NCBI GenBank assembly: GCA_024684155.1
Contig: JAIKXK010000258.1
Coordinates: 1 to 19,341 of the forward strand
Origin: Lachnospiraceae bacterium
GTDB taxonomy: Bacteria; Bacillota; Clostridia; Lachnospirales; Lachnospiraceae
DNA: 19,341 nucleotides
Reading direction: 5' to 3'
Shown: positions 1 to 7,647 of the stretch, in pieces
Layout: each line of letters starts with the position of its first letter
How positions within the stretch are numbered: position 1 is the first letter of the stretch
Notes under the pieces: generated by a model
What the model was told of the DNA's origin: nothing
Databases searched by the model: none
The model's input: only the letters and a program-made list of their open reading frames with translations
Program-made: the position numbers and the translations under genes

Positions 1-93
1 ACTGCCAAATAATAATTTCGACTCATTTTTTATAACCTCCCATACCCCAGGTATGTCATTTATACATCAAGTATATTCTGATTTTTTTCAAAG

Positions 94-130
94 AATAAGG
101 TCTAAGAAAAGCAAAAACCAGGACCTTATT
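94..130. promoter_or_regulatory. Inverted repeat overlapping the araC-apbE promoter
   Basis: A perfect 9-bp inverted repeat, AATAAGGTC (94-102) and GACCTTATT (122-130), is separated by 19 bp. Its right half abuts the -35 hexamer of the proposed promoter for the AraC-apbE pair. A smaller repeat, CATACC-cca-GGTATG, sits at 41-55. There is no T-run after either repeat, so a terminator is unlikely. An operator, possibly for the AraC protein itself, is an inference. Confidence 0.4.
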
Positions 131-157
131 TGCAATCTATACAAATTGGAATATAAT
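130..157 (+). promoter_or_regulatory. Sigma-A-type promoter for the AraC regulator and apbE
   Basis: The -35 is TTGCAA (130-135) and the -10 is a perfect TATAAT (152-157), with a 16-bp spacer. Transcription would start near 164, just ahead of the AGGAGG ribosome binding site at 173-178. Confidence 0.55.
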
Positions 158-184
158 GAAAGAAATTGAGGCAGGAGGTTTTTT

Positions 185-1192
185 GTGAACGAGAAATTAT
201 TAGAGAAATTAAAAGCCATCACTTTAGAAGAACAGGAAATTCTAAATGGACAAAAGGAAGTCAATCAGAATCTCTATATATCTCCAGGGGTTTTAGAGGA
301 TGCTCCTGTAGGTGAAAATTTCAGAGTAGACGGTACTCGTCTGTTAAAAAAAGGACGATTAATTGAAATTCGTCCCAACACTCGCTTCGTACATTTTCCA
401 GCCCACACCCATAACTATGTGGAAATGGTTTATATGTACAGCGGAAGTACCACCCATATTCTAAATCACACAGACCGACTTATTTTGCAGGAAGGAGATC
501 TTTTATTTTTAAATCAAAATGCGAATCAGGAAATTCTCCCTGCCGGAATTGACGATATTGCTGTAAACTTTATCATCCTTCCAAACTTTTTCACCCAGGC
601 CATTGCCACCATGGGTGCAGATAATATTTTACGTTCATTTTTACTTTCAGCTTTAACAGGAGAAGATGGCATCACTTCTTATTTGCACTTTAAAGCAAAG
701 GATATTCTTCCGGTCCAAAACCTTATGGAAAATATGATTTGGAATTTAGTGGAAAACAAAAAAGAAACCAATGTTATTAACCAAACCACTATGAGTCTGG
801 TTCTTATGAATCTTTCTTCTTTTTCCGAGGATTTACAAACTGCGGCACCAGCCTCCTACGAACAAAGCTTGGTGCTTGCCTCTTTACAGTACATTGATAA
901 AAACTACAAGGATGGAAGTCTTACAGACCTGTGTAACACTCTGAATGAGCAAACCTATTTCATTAGCCGGCTGCTTAAAAAGCACGCAGGCGGAAACTTC
1001 AAAGAACTTTTACAAAAAAGAAAATTAGAACAGGCAGCATACTTACTGTTAAATACCACATTGTCTACTTCAAAAATATTAGAATCCGTAGGCTACGATA
1101 ACTCCAGTTATTTCCATCGTAAATTTAAGGAAGTATATGGCATGTCGCCAAAAGCTTACCGCAGTTTAGAATCCAATAAATATAATTATTAA
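185..1192 (+). CDS. AraC-family transcriptional regulator with N-terminal cupin sensor
   Basis: This is a 335-aa DNA-binding regulator. An N-terminal AraC-type cupin sensor domain (about residues 60-150) carries the pattern PAHTHNYVEMVYMYSG. The C-terminal double helix-turn-helix (about residues 230-330) ends in SYFHRKFKEVYGMSPKAYR (from about 308), the classic AraC-family signature. The start is GTG at 185, chosen because AGGAGG lies 6 nt upstream and no better in-frame ATG is near. Its gene is followed 15 nt later by apbE on the same strand, so the two are probably co-transcribed and the protein may control apbE and itself; that is inference. Proteins of this layout often sense sugars or other small ligands, but the ligand cannot be read from the sequence. 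Confidence 0.9.
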   Translation: MNEKLLEKLKAITLEEQEILNGQKEVNQNLYISPGVLEDAPVGENFRVDGTRLLKKGRLIEIRPNTRFVHFPAHTHNYVEMVYMYSGSTTHILNHTDRLILQEGDLLFLNQNANQEILPAGIDDIAVNFIILPNFFTQAIATMGADNILRSFLLSALTGEDGITSYLHFKAKDILPVQNLMENMIWNLVENKKETNVINQTTMSLVLMNLSSFSEDLQTAAPASYEQSLVLASLQYIDKNYKDGSLTDLCNTLNEQTYFISRLLKKHAGGNFKELLQKRKLEQAAYLLLNTTLSTSKILESVGYDNSSYFHRKFKEVYGMSPKAYRSLESNKYNY

Positions 1193-1207
1193 AGACAGGA
1201 CATCATT

Positions 1208-2287
1208 ATGAAACTAAAATCTATTGTAATCAAAAAAGCCACTCTACCTATGGCTGTTTCTTTGCTTCTATCCTCACTTTTTCTATCAGGATGCGAAGTA
1301 AAAAATCCATTTTCAAAGGAGTCAAAGGAATCTACCGTCACACTATTTGCCATGGATACTTATATGACCATTACGGCTTATGGAGAAAATGCTTCTGAAG
1401 CAACTGCTGCTGCCTCAGATGAAATCAATCGACTTGAAGATTTATTTTCTACTAATATCGATACGTCTGAAGTAGCTACTGTTAACAAAAATGGTGGCGG
1501 CGAAGTTTCAAAAGATACTGCATACCTAATCGAAAAATCCATTGAGTATTACGAAAGCACAAAGGGTGCCTATGACATTACCATATATCCTTTGGTATAT
1601 GAATGGGGATTTACCACTCAGGATTACAAGGTTCCAACAGAAGAAAGAATTAATGAACTTTTGCCTTTAGTTGGAAGTGATATGCTGCACTTAGAATACA
1701 AAGACGACGGCAGTGGCGATGCCTATGTCTCCTTTGATAAAGAAGGTATGATGATTGATCTTGGTACCATTGCAAAGGGCTATGCCTCCCAGCAGATTGC
1801 AGATATATTTGAATCCTATGGCATCGAAAACGGACTGATCAATCTGGGTGGGAACGTACAATTAGTTGGCACAAAAACCGACGGAAGTGACTGGAAGGTT
1901 GCCATTCAAAAACCGGACAAAGATTCTGAAGATACAGACTACGTTGGTGTATTATCTGCTTCCAACTGTGCTGTAACAACAGCAGGGGGATATGAGCGCT
2001 ACTTTGAAGAAGACGGTGTTACCTACCGACACATCTTCGATCCATCTACCGGTCGTCCTACAGATAGTTCTCTAAAATCCGTAACCATTGTAACCAAAGA
2101 CGGCGTAGATGCAGACGGCTACGATACTCCCCTCTTTGTTATGGACTTAGACGGGGCTATCTCCTTTTGGGAAGAATACAAAGACCTCTTCTCCGTCATC
2201 ATTATCGGAGAGGACGACACCATCTACATTTCCGAGGACATCGCAGATAGTTTCACCACCGACTATCCCGTGGAAGTCCTACAATAA
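1208..2287 (+). CDS. apbE: FAD:protein FMN transferase, lipoprotein (ApbE)
   Basis: ApbE moves FMN from FAD onto a Thr or Ser of target proteins such as Rnf and Nqr subunits or extracytoplasmic flavin reductases, working on the outer face of the membrane. The 359-aa protein has a lipoprotein signal peptide with lipobox LFLSGC (Cys29). Family motifs follow: FAMDTYMTITAYG at about 50-60, MIDLGTIAKGYA, the INLGGNV loop, HIFDPSTGRP, and the metal-binding DADGYDTPLFVM near the C terminus. The start ATG has AGGA about 9 nt upstream. No obvious substrate (Rnf subunit or FMN-binding domain protein) is encoded in the window, so the target is unknown. Pairing with an AraC regulator suggests conditional expression. 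Confidence 0.93.
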   Translation: MKLKSIVIKKATLPMAVSLLLSSLFLSGCEVKNPFSKESKESTVTLFAMDTYMTITAYGENASEATAAASDEINRLEDLFSTNIDTSEVATVNKNGGGEVSKDTAYLIEKSIEYYESTKGAYDITIYPLVYEWGFTTQDYKVPTEERINELLPLVGSDMLHLEYKDDGSGDAYVSFDKEGMMIDLGTIAKGYASQQIADIFESYGIENGLINLGGNVQLVGTKTDGSDWKVAIQKPDKDSEDTDYVGVLSASNCAVTTAGGYERYFEEDGVTYRHIFDPSTGRPTDSSLKSVTIVTKDGVDADGYDTPLFVMDLDGAISFWEEYKDLFSVIIIGEDDTIYISEDIADSFTTDYPVEVLQ

Positions 2288-2318
2288 ACCCCATTATTAC
2301 GGTGGGATTTCATTTTTT
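2286..2318 (+). terminator. Possible weak terminator after apbE
   Basis: A short imperfect stem (AAAcCCCA paired with TGGGaTTT, 2286-2310) overlaps the apbE stop codon and is followed by TTTTTT at 2313-2318. Only about seven pairs form, so this is a tentative call. Confidence 0.3.
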
Positions 2319-2494
2319 AAGGGGATATAAGCATTGTGCGTTTTTTCTTCGGCACCGTCTTCGCTTTACCTCATCCCGGTGAATGTCTGTAAAGTGCTGA
2401 CTTCTAAAGTCGTCAGCCCAACAGACATACACAGTGTATTCGGAACGCTACGCGGTGTCTTCTCAGAAAAAAGCACAATGCTTATATCCCCTTA
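2318..2494. repeat. 177-bp imperfect palindrome between convergent genes
   Basis: The outer arms (2319-2339 and 2473-2493) are perfect 21-bp inverted copies starting AAGGGGATATAAGC. Pairing resumes after a one-base bulge through a T6/A6 stretch. It continues with gaps through CACCG (2353-2357) with CGGTG (2453-2457) and ATGTCTGT (2383-2390) with ACAGACAT (2421-2428), closing on GCTGAC (2396-2401) with GTCAGC (2412-2417). Almost the whole segment can fold on itself in either strand. It carries no believable gene: a 68-codon open frame crosses it, but it lacks a good ribosome site and family character. No T-run follows either outer arm, so it is not a standard terminator. It may be a MITE-like or REP-like element, or a structured RNA. 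Confidence 0.75.
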
Positions 2495-2501
2495 TATTAA
2501 G

Positions 2502-2529
2502 ATATCTCCTCACCATAATTATGAGATAT
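2502..2529. other. Small hairpin at the end of the minus-strand purine operon
   Basis: ATATCTC (2502-2508) pairs with GAGATAT (2523-2529) across a 14-nt loop. It sits just beyond the HD-hydrolase stop codon. Neither strand has a convincing U-tract (plus strand continues TTTATAG), so termination is only possible. Confidence 0.3.
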
Positions 2530-2546
2530 TTATAGTTTAGGGATAT

Positions 2547-3014
2547 TTATTCTTCAGTGTAGGATTTCATATCATCGAGGTAGAGATAGAGGAACTCTCG
2601 GTAGTAGAAGCGAGTCTTTTTGGCTTTTAGCTCCATATCAGGAATGACGCGAGTGGGATCCATATTGTGAAGAAGATCCCCCATTTTTACCTCACGAGCC
2701 AAAGGATCAGCCTTGATTCCAGAAAGATATTTATGGGTATCGCGCTGTTCATTAAAGCCTTCCCACTTTGTCACTAGAACAACACCACGGATAATGTCCT
2801 CGTCAAAGCCCTGTTCTCTTAGGTACTCCTCTGTCACATAGGTATCTTCTATGGTATCATGCAAAAGCGCTACCACCTTTGCTCTCGGATTTTTACAGAA
2901 CTCTGCTACTGCTTTTGGATGTTCAATATATGCAACTCCACTTTTATCTAGCTGGCCTTCGTGAGCTTTGGTTGCAATTTTTAAAGCCAGGTCATACTGT
3001 TGTTCCACAGTCAT
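2547..3014 (-). CDS. Small HD-domain hydrolase, SpoT/MESH1-like
   Basis: This is a 155-aa single-domain metal-dependent phosphohydrolase of the RelA/SpoT HD type. Visible motifs are AHEGQ (His18), YIEHP, LLHDTIEDT (His52-Asp53, Glu56-Asp57) and KMGDLLHNMD (Asp113). These match the Mn-binding HD residues, the ED pair and the distal Asp of (p)ppGpp hydrolases. There is no synthetase, TGS or ACT domain, so it would be a stand-alone hydrolase. Its substrate could be (p)ppGpp or another nucleotide, as family members vary. It is the last gene of the minus-strand cluster, 51 bp after the MBL-fold gene, with GGTGA upstream of ATG. Lying behind purine-salvage genes favours a nucleotide substrate, which is inference. 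Confidence 0.8.
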   Translation of the reverse strand: MTVEQQYDLALKIATKAHEGQLDKSGVAYIEHPKAVAEFCKNPRAKVVALLHDTIEDTYVTEEYLREQGFDEDIIRGVVLVTKWEGFNEQRDTHKYLSGIKADPLAREVKMGDLLHNMDPTRVIPDMELKAKKTRFYYREFLYLYLDDMKSYTEE

Positions 3015-3035
3015 GTTGTCACCGATTACTTTCTC

Positions 3036-3051
3036 TATCTATATAGATAGT
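3036..3051. other. 16-bp perfect palindrome between two minus-strand genes
   Basis: CTATCTATATAGATAG reads the same on both strands and lies between the MBL-fold gene stop and the HD-gene ribosome binding site. It could be an operator, an RNA-processing hairpin or an attenuator. There is no downstream T-run on the minus strand. Confidence 0.35.
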
Positions 3052-3065
3052 ACTTCTTTTTTCTT

Positions 3066-3824
3066 TTATTCCTCGATTTCAAAAATCAAATTTTCTCGAT
3101 CAATATCTATAATCTTATCCTTAAAATGAGCAATCTGCGGACGGGATTTAAATTTTTGAATCAAATCAAAATCCTGCCACAAGTGCATTGGAAATACCAA
3201 ATCACAGGAAATATTCTTGATAAAATGCTCCATTCCAAGAGCATATCCTTCTTCTCCCATGCGTGGATCTAACACCACAAAGGCTATATCAATGTGCTTT
3301 TCTCCAATGCGTCGCAGTTCTCTTTTATAAGCAGTTCCATAGGCTTCTGCATAGAGTTCATCTTTTTGTCCCCAGTTCCACCAATGTAAATCTCCTGCAT
3401 GGTAAACACAGATACCTTCTACATCTACCACAAAGGCTACTCCTTCATCCGTAGACTTTAAGGTTTCCACTTTTATATCATCGATTTCATATTCATTAAT
3501 GGCTGAAACAAATTTAATTTTCTTTTTTATATCCAAATCAAATCCATTTTTTAACAAATAATTTCGTCCAAGGCGAATATCCTTTGAAAAAATATAAGAA
3601 ATATTCGGATTATCTTTAACCCAGCGAAGCACCTCTAAAGAGAAATGATCTCTGTGCTTATGACTGGCAAAAACATATACCTTTTTTCCCTCCGGAAAAG
3701 GTGGCATCACACCTGTAAAATGATATTCTTCCACAGCCTCACCAGGAAAATAATCAAATACTAATACAGTATGATCTAATTCCACAACAAAACAGCTGTG
3801 ATGAACAAAGGTTACTTTTAACAT
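3066..3824 (-). CDS. Metallo-beta-lactamase-fold hydrolase
   Basis: This 252-aa cytoplasmic protein (no signal peptide) has the MBL signature SHKHRDH at 54-60 (His55, His57, Asp59, His60). The further metal ligands are likely His142 and Asp145 in VYHAGDLHWW and His214 in FPMHLW. It resembles the COG2220/UlaG-like branch of Zn-dependent hydrolases, whose substrates range from cyclic phosphodiesters to lactones. Its ATG overlaps the stop codon of the upstream amidohydrolase by one base (TAATG), so the two are translationally coupled and probably act together. The substrate cannot be named from the sequence; a nucleoside-derived ester or lactone is one guess given the neighbours. Confidence 0.82.
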   Translation of the reverse strand: MLKVTFVHHSCFVVELDHTVLVFDYFPGEAVEEYHFTGVMPPFPEGKKVYVFASHKHRDHFSLEVLRWVKDNPNISYIFSKDIRLGRNYLLKNGFDLDIKKKIKFVSAINEYEIDDIKVETLKSTDEGVAFVVDVEGICVYHAGDLHWWNWGQKDELYAEAYGTAYKRELRRIGEKHIDIAFVVLDPRMGEEGYALGMEHFIKNISCDLVFPMHLWQDFDLIQKFKSRPQIAHFKDKIIDIDRENLIFEIEE

Positions 3825-5125
3825 TATTTCATTCTTCCGATAATTGAATTTGCTTTCGCATATATTTCCTTTGGATCAAATCCAATGAAGAACGTTCTAT
3901 CCTCATATAGAATTTTTCCATTGACCATAGTCATTGTAACATTCTGTTTGCTTCCCGAATAGACTAAGTTTTTCACAATGTTATTTTCTGGCTGCATATT
4001 GGGTTGCATTAAATCTACTAAAATAAGATCTGCCTTCTTTCCAACCGCCAGGGAATCGCAGTCCTTTAGGTTCATGGCATGGGCTCCCCCTGCCGTTGCT
4101 GCGTAAAGTACTTCCTCAGCAGGTACGGTAGCGGCATCCATTTCCCGAAGCTTGGCTAAGCCTGTCATTAAAAACATTTCCCGAAACATATCAAGGCAGT
4201 TATTAGAAGCTGGCCCATCAGTTCCAAGAGCCAAAGAAATCCCTTCCTTTAGATATCTCGTAACAGGCGCTATACCGCTGGCAAGCTTTGTATTCGACCC
4301 TGGATTTGTTACTGCATAAAGGCCTCTTTTCTTAAAGATTTCAAAATCCTTATCATCCATCCATACGCAGTGATATCCACCACCACCATACTGATACATA
4401 CCAAGGGAATCTGTAAGCTGTGTAGGAGATTTTCCCCAGCGTTCAAAGCACTCTTTTACTTCTAATTCCGTTTCAGAGTTATGCATAAACATAGGGCTTT
4501 TATACTTTTCACAAAGCTTTGCTATGCCTTCCATAAGTTCCATGGAAGTGGTGTATTCCGCATGAAATCCCATAATAAAAGAAGAAAGTTCACCCATATC
4601 ATTTACGATATTATAGTTTTCTTCCAGAGTCTCACAAGAGCCTCCAAAATTATTTAGTCCTGAGGTCTGAACTGTTCGAAAGCCACAATCCACAGAAGCC
4701 TTTGCATTCATTGGTGGGAAAAAATACATATCAAAATTTGAAGTAATTCCAGAGGTTAAATATTCCATAATTCCCAAAATATCAAGCCAGTAAATATCCT
4801 CTTCCACTAGCTGACCTTCTCTGGGAAACACGGAATCATACAACCAGCTTTGAAGTGGCAAATCATCTGCAAAGCTTCGAAGAAAGGTCATGGCCGTATG
4901 GGTATGGGCATTTTTAAATCCCGGCATCAATAAATTATTCTTACAGTCTATTTCCCGCTCCCAGACAATCACTTCCCCCTCTTTTGCAATATCTGCCACA
5001 TCATTTCCGTCTCCAATATAGCAGATGGTGTTTCCCTTTACCCAAAGCTCACCACTTACAATTTCAAAGCTGTGATTTTTTAGATCTGTTTTTAAGATAC
5101 GTGCATTTTTAAACTTAATATTCAT
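3824..5125 (-). CDS. mtaD: Amidohydrolase, probable MTA/SAH deaminase
   Basis: This is a 433-aa TIM-barrel amidohydrolase. The metal site is visible as HTH (His74, His76), His188 in GFHAEYTT, His215 in MHNSETE, His252 and Asp303 in GTDGPASNN. Glu218 is placed as the proton shuttle of deaminases. The pattern FLRSFADDLPLQSWL is typical of 5'-methylthioadenosine/S-adenosylhomocysteine deaminases, which convert these to the inosine forms. The phosphorylase encoded immediately upstream could then act on the inosine product. Other amidohydrolases of this group deaminate guanine, atrazine-like compounds or 8-oxoguanine, so the exact substrate is less certain than the family. The ATG at 5125 has a GGGGGA stretch upstream. 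Confidence 0.82.
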   Translation of the reverse strand: MNIKFKNARILKTDLKNHSFEIVSGELWVKGNTICYIGDGNDVADIAKEGEVIVWEREIDCKNNLLMPGFKNAHTHTAMTFLRSFADDLPLQSWLYDSVFPREGQLVEEDIYWLDILGIMEYLTSGITSNFDMYFFPPMNAKASVDCGFRTVQTSGLNNFGGSCETLEENYNIVNDMGELSSFIMGFHAEYTTSMELMEGIAKLCEKYKSPMFMHNSETELEVKECFERWGKSPTQLTDSLGMYQYGGGGYHCVWMDDKDFEIFKKRGLYAVTNPGSNTKLASGIAPVTRYLKEGISLALGTDGPASNNCLDMFREMFLMTGLAKLREMDAATVPAEEVLYAATAGGAHAMNLKDCDSLAVGKKADLILVDLMQPNMQPENNIVKNLVYSGSKQNVTMTMVNGKILYEDRTFFIGFDPKEIYAKANSIIGRMK

Positions 5126-5184
5126 GCCAAATCCCCCAATTTTGCTATGCTATCTTCTCGCTACAAACCCTAAATTTCTCTTTA

Positions 5185-6006
5185 CTAAAATCTTTGAATT
5201 GCCTCTGTCACCAGGGCACTAAACTTCTTTGACACTGCCTTTCCTGCATCAATTACCTCTTGTTCTGACAAAGGTGTTGGTGAAATCCCAGCTGCCAAAT
5301 TAGAAATACAGGATACCCCACAAACCTTCATTCCCATATGGTTTGCAGCTAGTGCTTCACAGGCTGTACTCATTCCCACCGCATCTGCTCCACACATTCT
5401 GCAAAGATTTACCTCTGCCGGGGACTCATAATTTGGCCCCTTTGTCTGAACATATACTCCCTCTTTCAAAGGAATATCTAATTCACAGGCACATTTACGA
5501 AGCACTTCCTGCAAATCTTCATCATAAATATGACTCATATCAGGAAAACGAACCCCTAATTCTTTTATATTTTCTCCACGAAGAGGAGAAGGTACAAAAA
5601 AGGAAATCTGATCTGTAATTAACATCAAATCCCCTGCCTTAAATCCTGTTTTGATTCCTCCTGAAGCATTGGTTAAAAATAAAATCTTTGCCCCCATCAT
5701 CTTCATCAAACGAATTGGAAGTACCACATCTTCCATATCATATCCTTCATAGTAATGCACACGCCCCTGCATGCAAACCACCTTTTTTTCTCCCACATAG
5801 CCGAAAACAAATCTTCCTACATGGCCGGGAGCTGTAGATACAGGAAAGCCTTCTATATCCTTGTAGTTTACATATCCTTCGACTTTCATGGAATCTGCAT
5901 AATCCCCTAATCCAGATCCTAATACCAGTGCTATTTCCGGTTCAAAGTCTGTCTGTTTTCGAATGCTTTCATAAGCCTTTGTTAGTTTCTCATATACCTG
6001 ATTCAT
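5185..6006 (-). CDS. punA: Purine nucleoside phosphorylase (trimeric, PunA-type)
   Basis: The 273-aa length fits trimeric PNPs, which split inosine, guanosine and related nucleosides with phosphate into base and ribose-1-phosphate. Motifs include LVLGSGLG (27-34, phosphate loop), the TAPGHVGRF segment (His62), MQGRVHYYEGY (79-89), LTNASGGI (111-117), the GPNYESPAEV loop and the SCISNLAAGIS segment with the base-binding Asn. GGAGGAGAC precedes the ATG, and only 12 nt separate it from the stop of the cyclase gene, so they share a transcript. Together with the deaminase it forms a short purine salvage path; some PNPs also accept 5'-methylthioinosine. Confidence 0.92.
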   Translation of the reverse strand: MNQVYEKLTKAYESIRKQTDFEPEIALVLGSGLGDYADSMKVEGYVNYKDIEGFPVSTAPGHVGRFVFGYVGEKKVVCMQGRVHYYEGYDMEDVVLPIRLMKMMGAKILFLTNASGGIKTGFKAGDLMLITDQISFFVPSPLRGENIKELGVRFPDMSHIYDEDLQEVLRKCACELDIPLKEGVYVQTKGPNYESPAEVNLCRMCGADAVGMSTACEALAANHMGMKVCGVSCISNLAAGISPTPLSEQEVIDAGKAVSKKFSALVTEAIQRF

Positions 6007-6018
6007 GTCTCCTCCTAT

Positions 6019-7518
6019 CTATCCCATAACCTTTCGTACCCGATTGGCTACCTCCATGGTATCTATAGGTTTTTCGATATATTCTATATTTAATCCTTCT
6101 AAATCATAATGAATTTCCTGGTGTTTGTTTCTTACAAGGAATACCACCTTATCTCTTGCTCCTTCAAAATCTTTTAGTAAGTCAAGAAGTTCTTGTATAT
6201 GACTGTTACTTGGATCCACATCAATAATAACCGTATCAACAAGTGTATTTCTTCCCTCTAATAACTTCAGTGCGTGAAGTCCATTATTTACCTCATATAA
6301 ATGGTAATTTCTCTCCAGGCAGCTGACCAAAAGAGCACGCGAAACCTTTAGAGAGTCTACTAAAAGTATGGTCTTGAAACTGTGCTTTGAAAGCATTTCT
6401 GTGGTAAAAATACTCTTTCCATTCTTACCATTTTCCTTCGTCTGATAAAGAGCTCTATCTGCATAGGAAAATACCATATCATAGGAAGCGCCTTCTTTTT
6501 GATTACGAAAAGCAATTCCTATGGAACAGGAAAACTCAAATACCAATTCGCTTGACAATATGTTATGGGTTTCTTCCACAATTCGATCTGCCATGGCAGA
6601 AACTTCATCTTCTGTAGGATTTCCCGTGACCATAATCATGAACTCATCGCCACCAATTCGACCTACCAAATCCTTTTCTTTGGCACATCTTTTTAACACT
6701 GTGCCAAAGGCCTTTAATACCTGATCTCCCTGCTGATGACCAAAGGTATCGTTGACCACCTTGAAATTGTCGAAATCAATAATCATAATAGCTACATTTT
6801 CATCATTATGATCAAAGTATTCAAAACACAAATTTTCCATATTGCCTTTATTGTATAAACCAGTCAGTTTATCAATTCCAGCAAGATCTTTTAATTTTCC
6901 CTTTGCTATACTTTCTGCAATACGGAAATCATAAAGGTTTCTTGCCACATAGCAAAAAACAAAACATGCCACAATGGAAGAAAAGAAATTAATGGAAAAA
7001 ATATCCTTTGATTTTAATAGATAGCTGGCCACTATCATAATGGCACACTCTATGGTAAATAAAGAAACCATGTTATACCATGGAACTATAAATACTACTG
7101 CAAATACGATTCCTAAAGAGGCAAAATAAACTGCCGGACTTTCCATATCTAAAGGAGCTAAACTGATTACCACCAAAAACACCATGACGTAAAACTGATA
7201 TAATTCACAAGCTCTTATGGTATTTTTTACAGGCACTTCCCTTTTCCAATAGGAAAGCCAGAATATTATTAAAAAGACGCCATTAATAATCAAATTCGCA
7301 GCATAAATATCTGTTACATTCCAACTTTCAAATACATTAAAAGAAAGAATAAAATAAATTAATAAAAGGATTTCTACAATACTTGATACACGTATCAGCA
7401 TCATTCGATTGGCACGTGCTACGTATTCCTGATTGTCTTTGATGTACTTCACAGTGTTCTTATGAAACTCCCTGTGACTAATACTATTGACATTGAACTG
7501 CTCTAAAAAGTCACCCAT
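6019..7518 (-). CDS. Membrane diguanylate cyclase with C-terminal receiver-like domain
   Basis: Order of parts (499 aa from the chosen start): about 40 cytoplasmic residues, six predicted membrane helices (about 38-195), a GGDEF domain (about 210-372) and a receiver-like domain (about 380-499). The active site reads RIGGDEF (GGDEF at 289-293), with DKLTGLYNKG and DFDNFKVVND intact, so c-di-GMP synthesis is likely. The usual inhibitory site RxxD is KEKD here, so product inhibition may be weak. The receiver has the phospho-acceptor Asp433 (IIDVD) and Lys483 (EKP). Its acidic pair is reduced to VDS (Asp388). A receiver behind the cyclase, not in front, is uncommon. The start ATG at 7518 has GGGGA 6 nt upstream; a TTG 12 nt earlier lacks one. 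It leads the purine-gene cluster. Confidence 0.88.
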   Translation of the reverse strand: MGDFLEQFNVNSISHREFHKNTVKYIKDNQEYVARANRMMLIRVSSIVEILLLIYFILSFNVFESWNVTDIYAANLIINGVFLIIFWLSYWKREVPVKNTIRACELYQFYVMVFLVVISLAPLDMESPAVYFASLGIVFAVVFIVPWYNMVSLFTIECAIMIVASYLLKSKDIFSINFFSSIVACFVFCYVARNLYDFRIAESIAKGKLKDLAGIDKLTGLYNKGNMENLCFEYFDHNDENVAIMIIDFDNFKVVNDTFGHQQGDQVLKAFGTVLKRCAKEKDLVGRIGGDEFMIMVTGNPTEDEVSAMADRIVEETHNILSSELVFEFSCSIGIAFRNQKEGASYDMVFSYADRALYQTKENGKNGKSIFTTEMLSKHSFKTILLVDSLKVSRALLVSCLERNYHLYEVNNGLHALKLLEGRNTLVDTVIIDVDPSNSHIQELLDLLKDFEGARDKVVFLVRNKHQEIHYDLEGLNIEYIEKPIDTMEVANRVRKVMG

Positions 7519-7541
7519 ACTTATCCCCAAAACAACGATTT

Positions 7542-7570
7542 ATAACATGCCAGTTACATAAAAGTATAAT
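7542..7570 (+). promoter_or_regulatory. Likely promoter for the CLC gene
   Basis: ATAACA (7542-7547, four of six consensus bases) and a perfect TATAAT (7565-7570) are 17 bp apart. The gap of about 70 bp to the ATG holds no recognisable riboswitch. The divergent cyclase gene must be read from this same interval, but no clear minus-strand promoter was found. Confidence 0.45.
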
Positions 7571-7647
7571 ATCATATTTTATTTCCATAGAAAAGAAATC
7601 TTGTTTTTGAATAGGGGAAATGTTAGAGTTTTTAGTGAGGTGAAGTA

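Noticed and set aside
2334..2540. 68-codon plus-strand open frame across the large palindrome
   Set aside because: It has no adequate ribosome binding site, its composition follows the palindrome, and the product resembles no protein family.
7571..7647. Fluoride (crcB) riboswitch ahead of the CLC gene
   Set aside because: The conserved riboswitch blocks and pseudoknot pattern were not found in the short leader.
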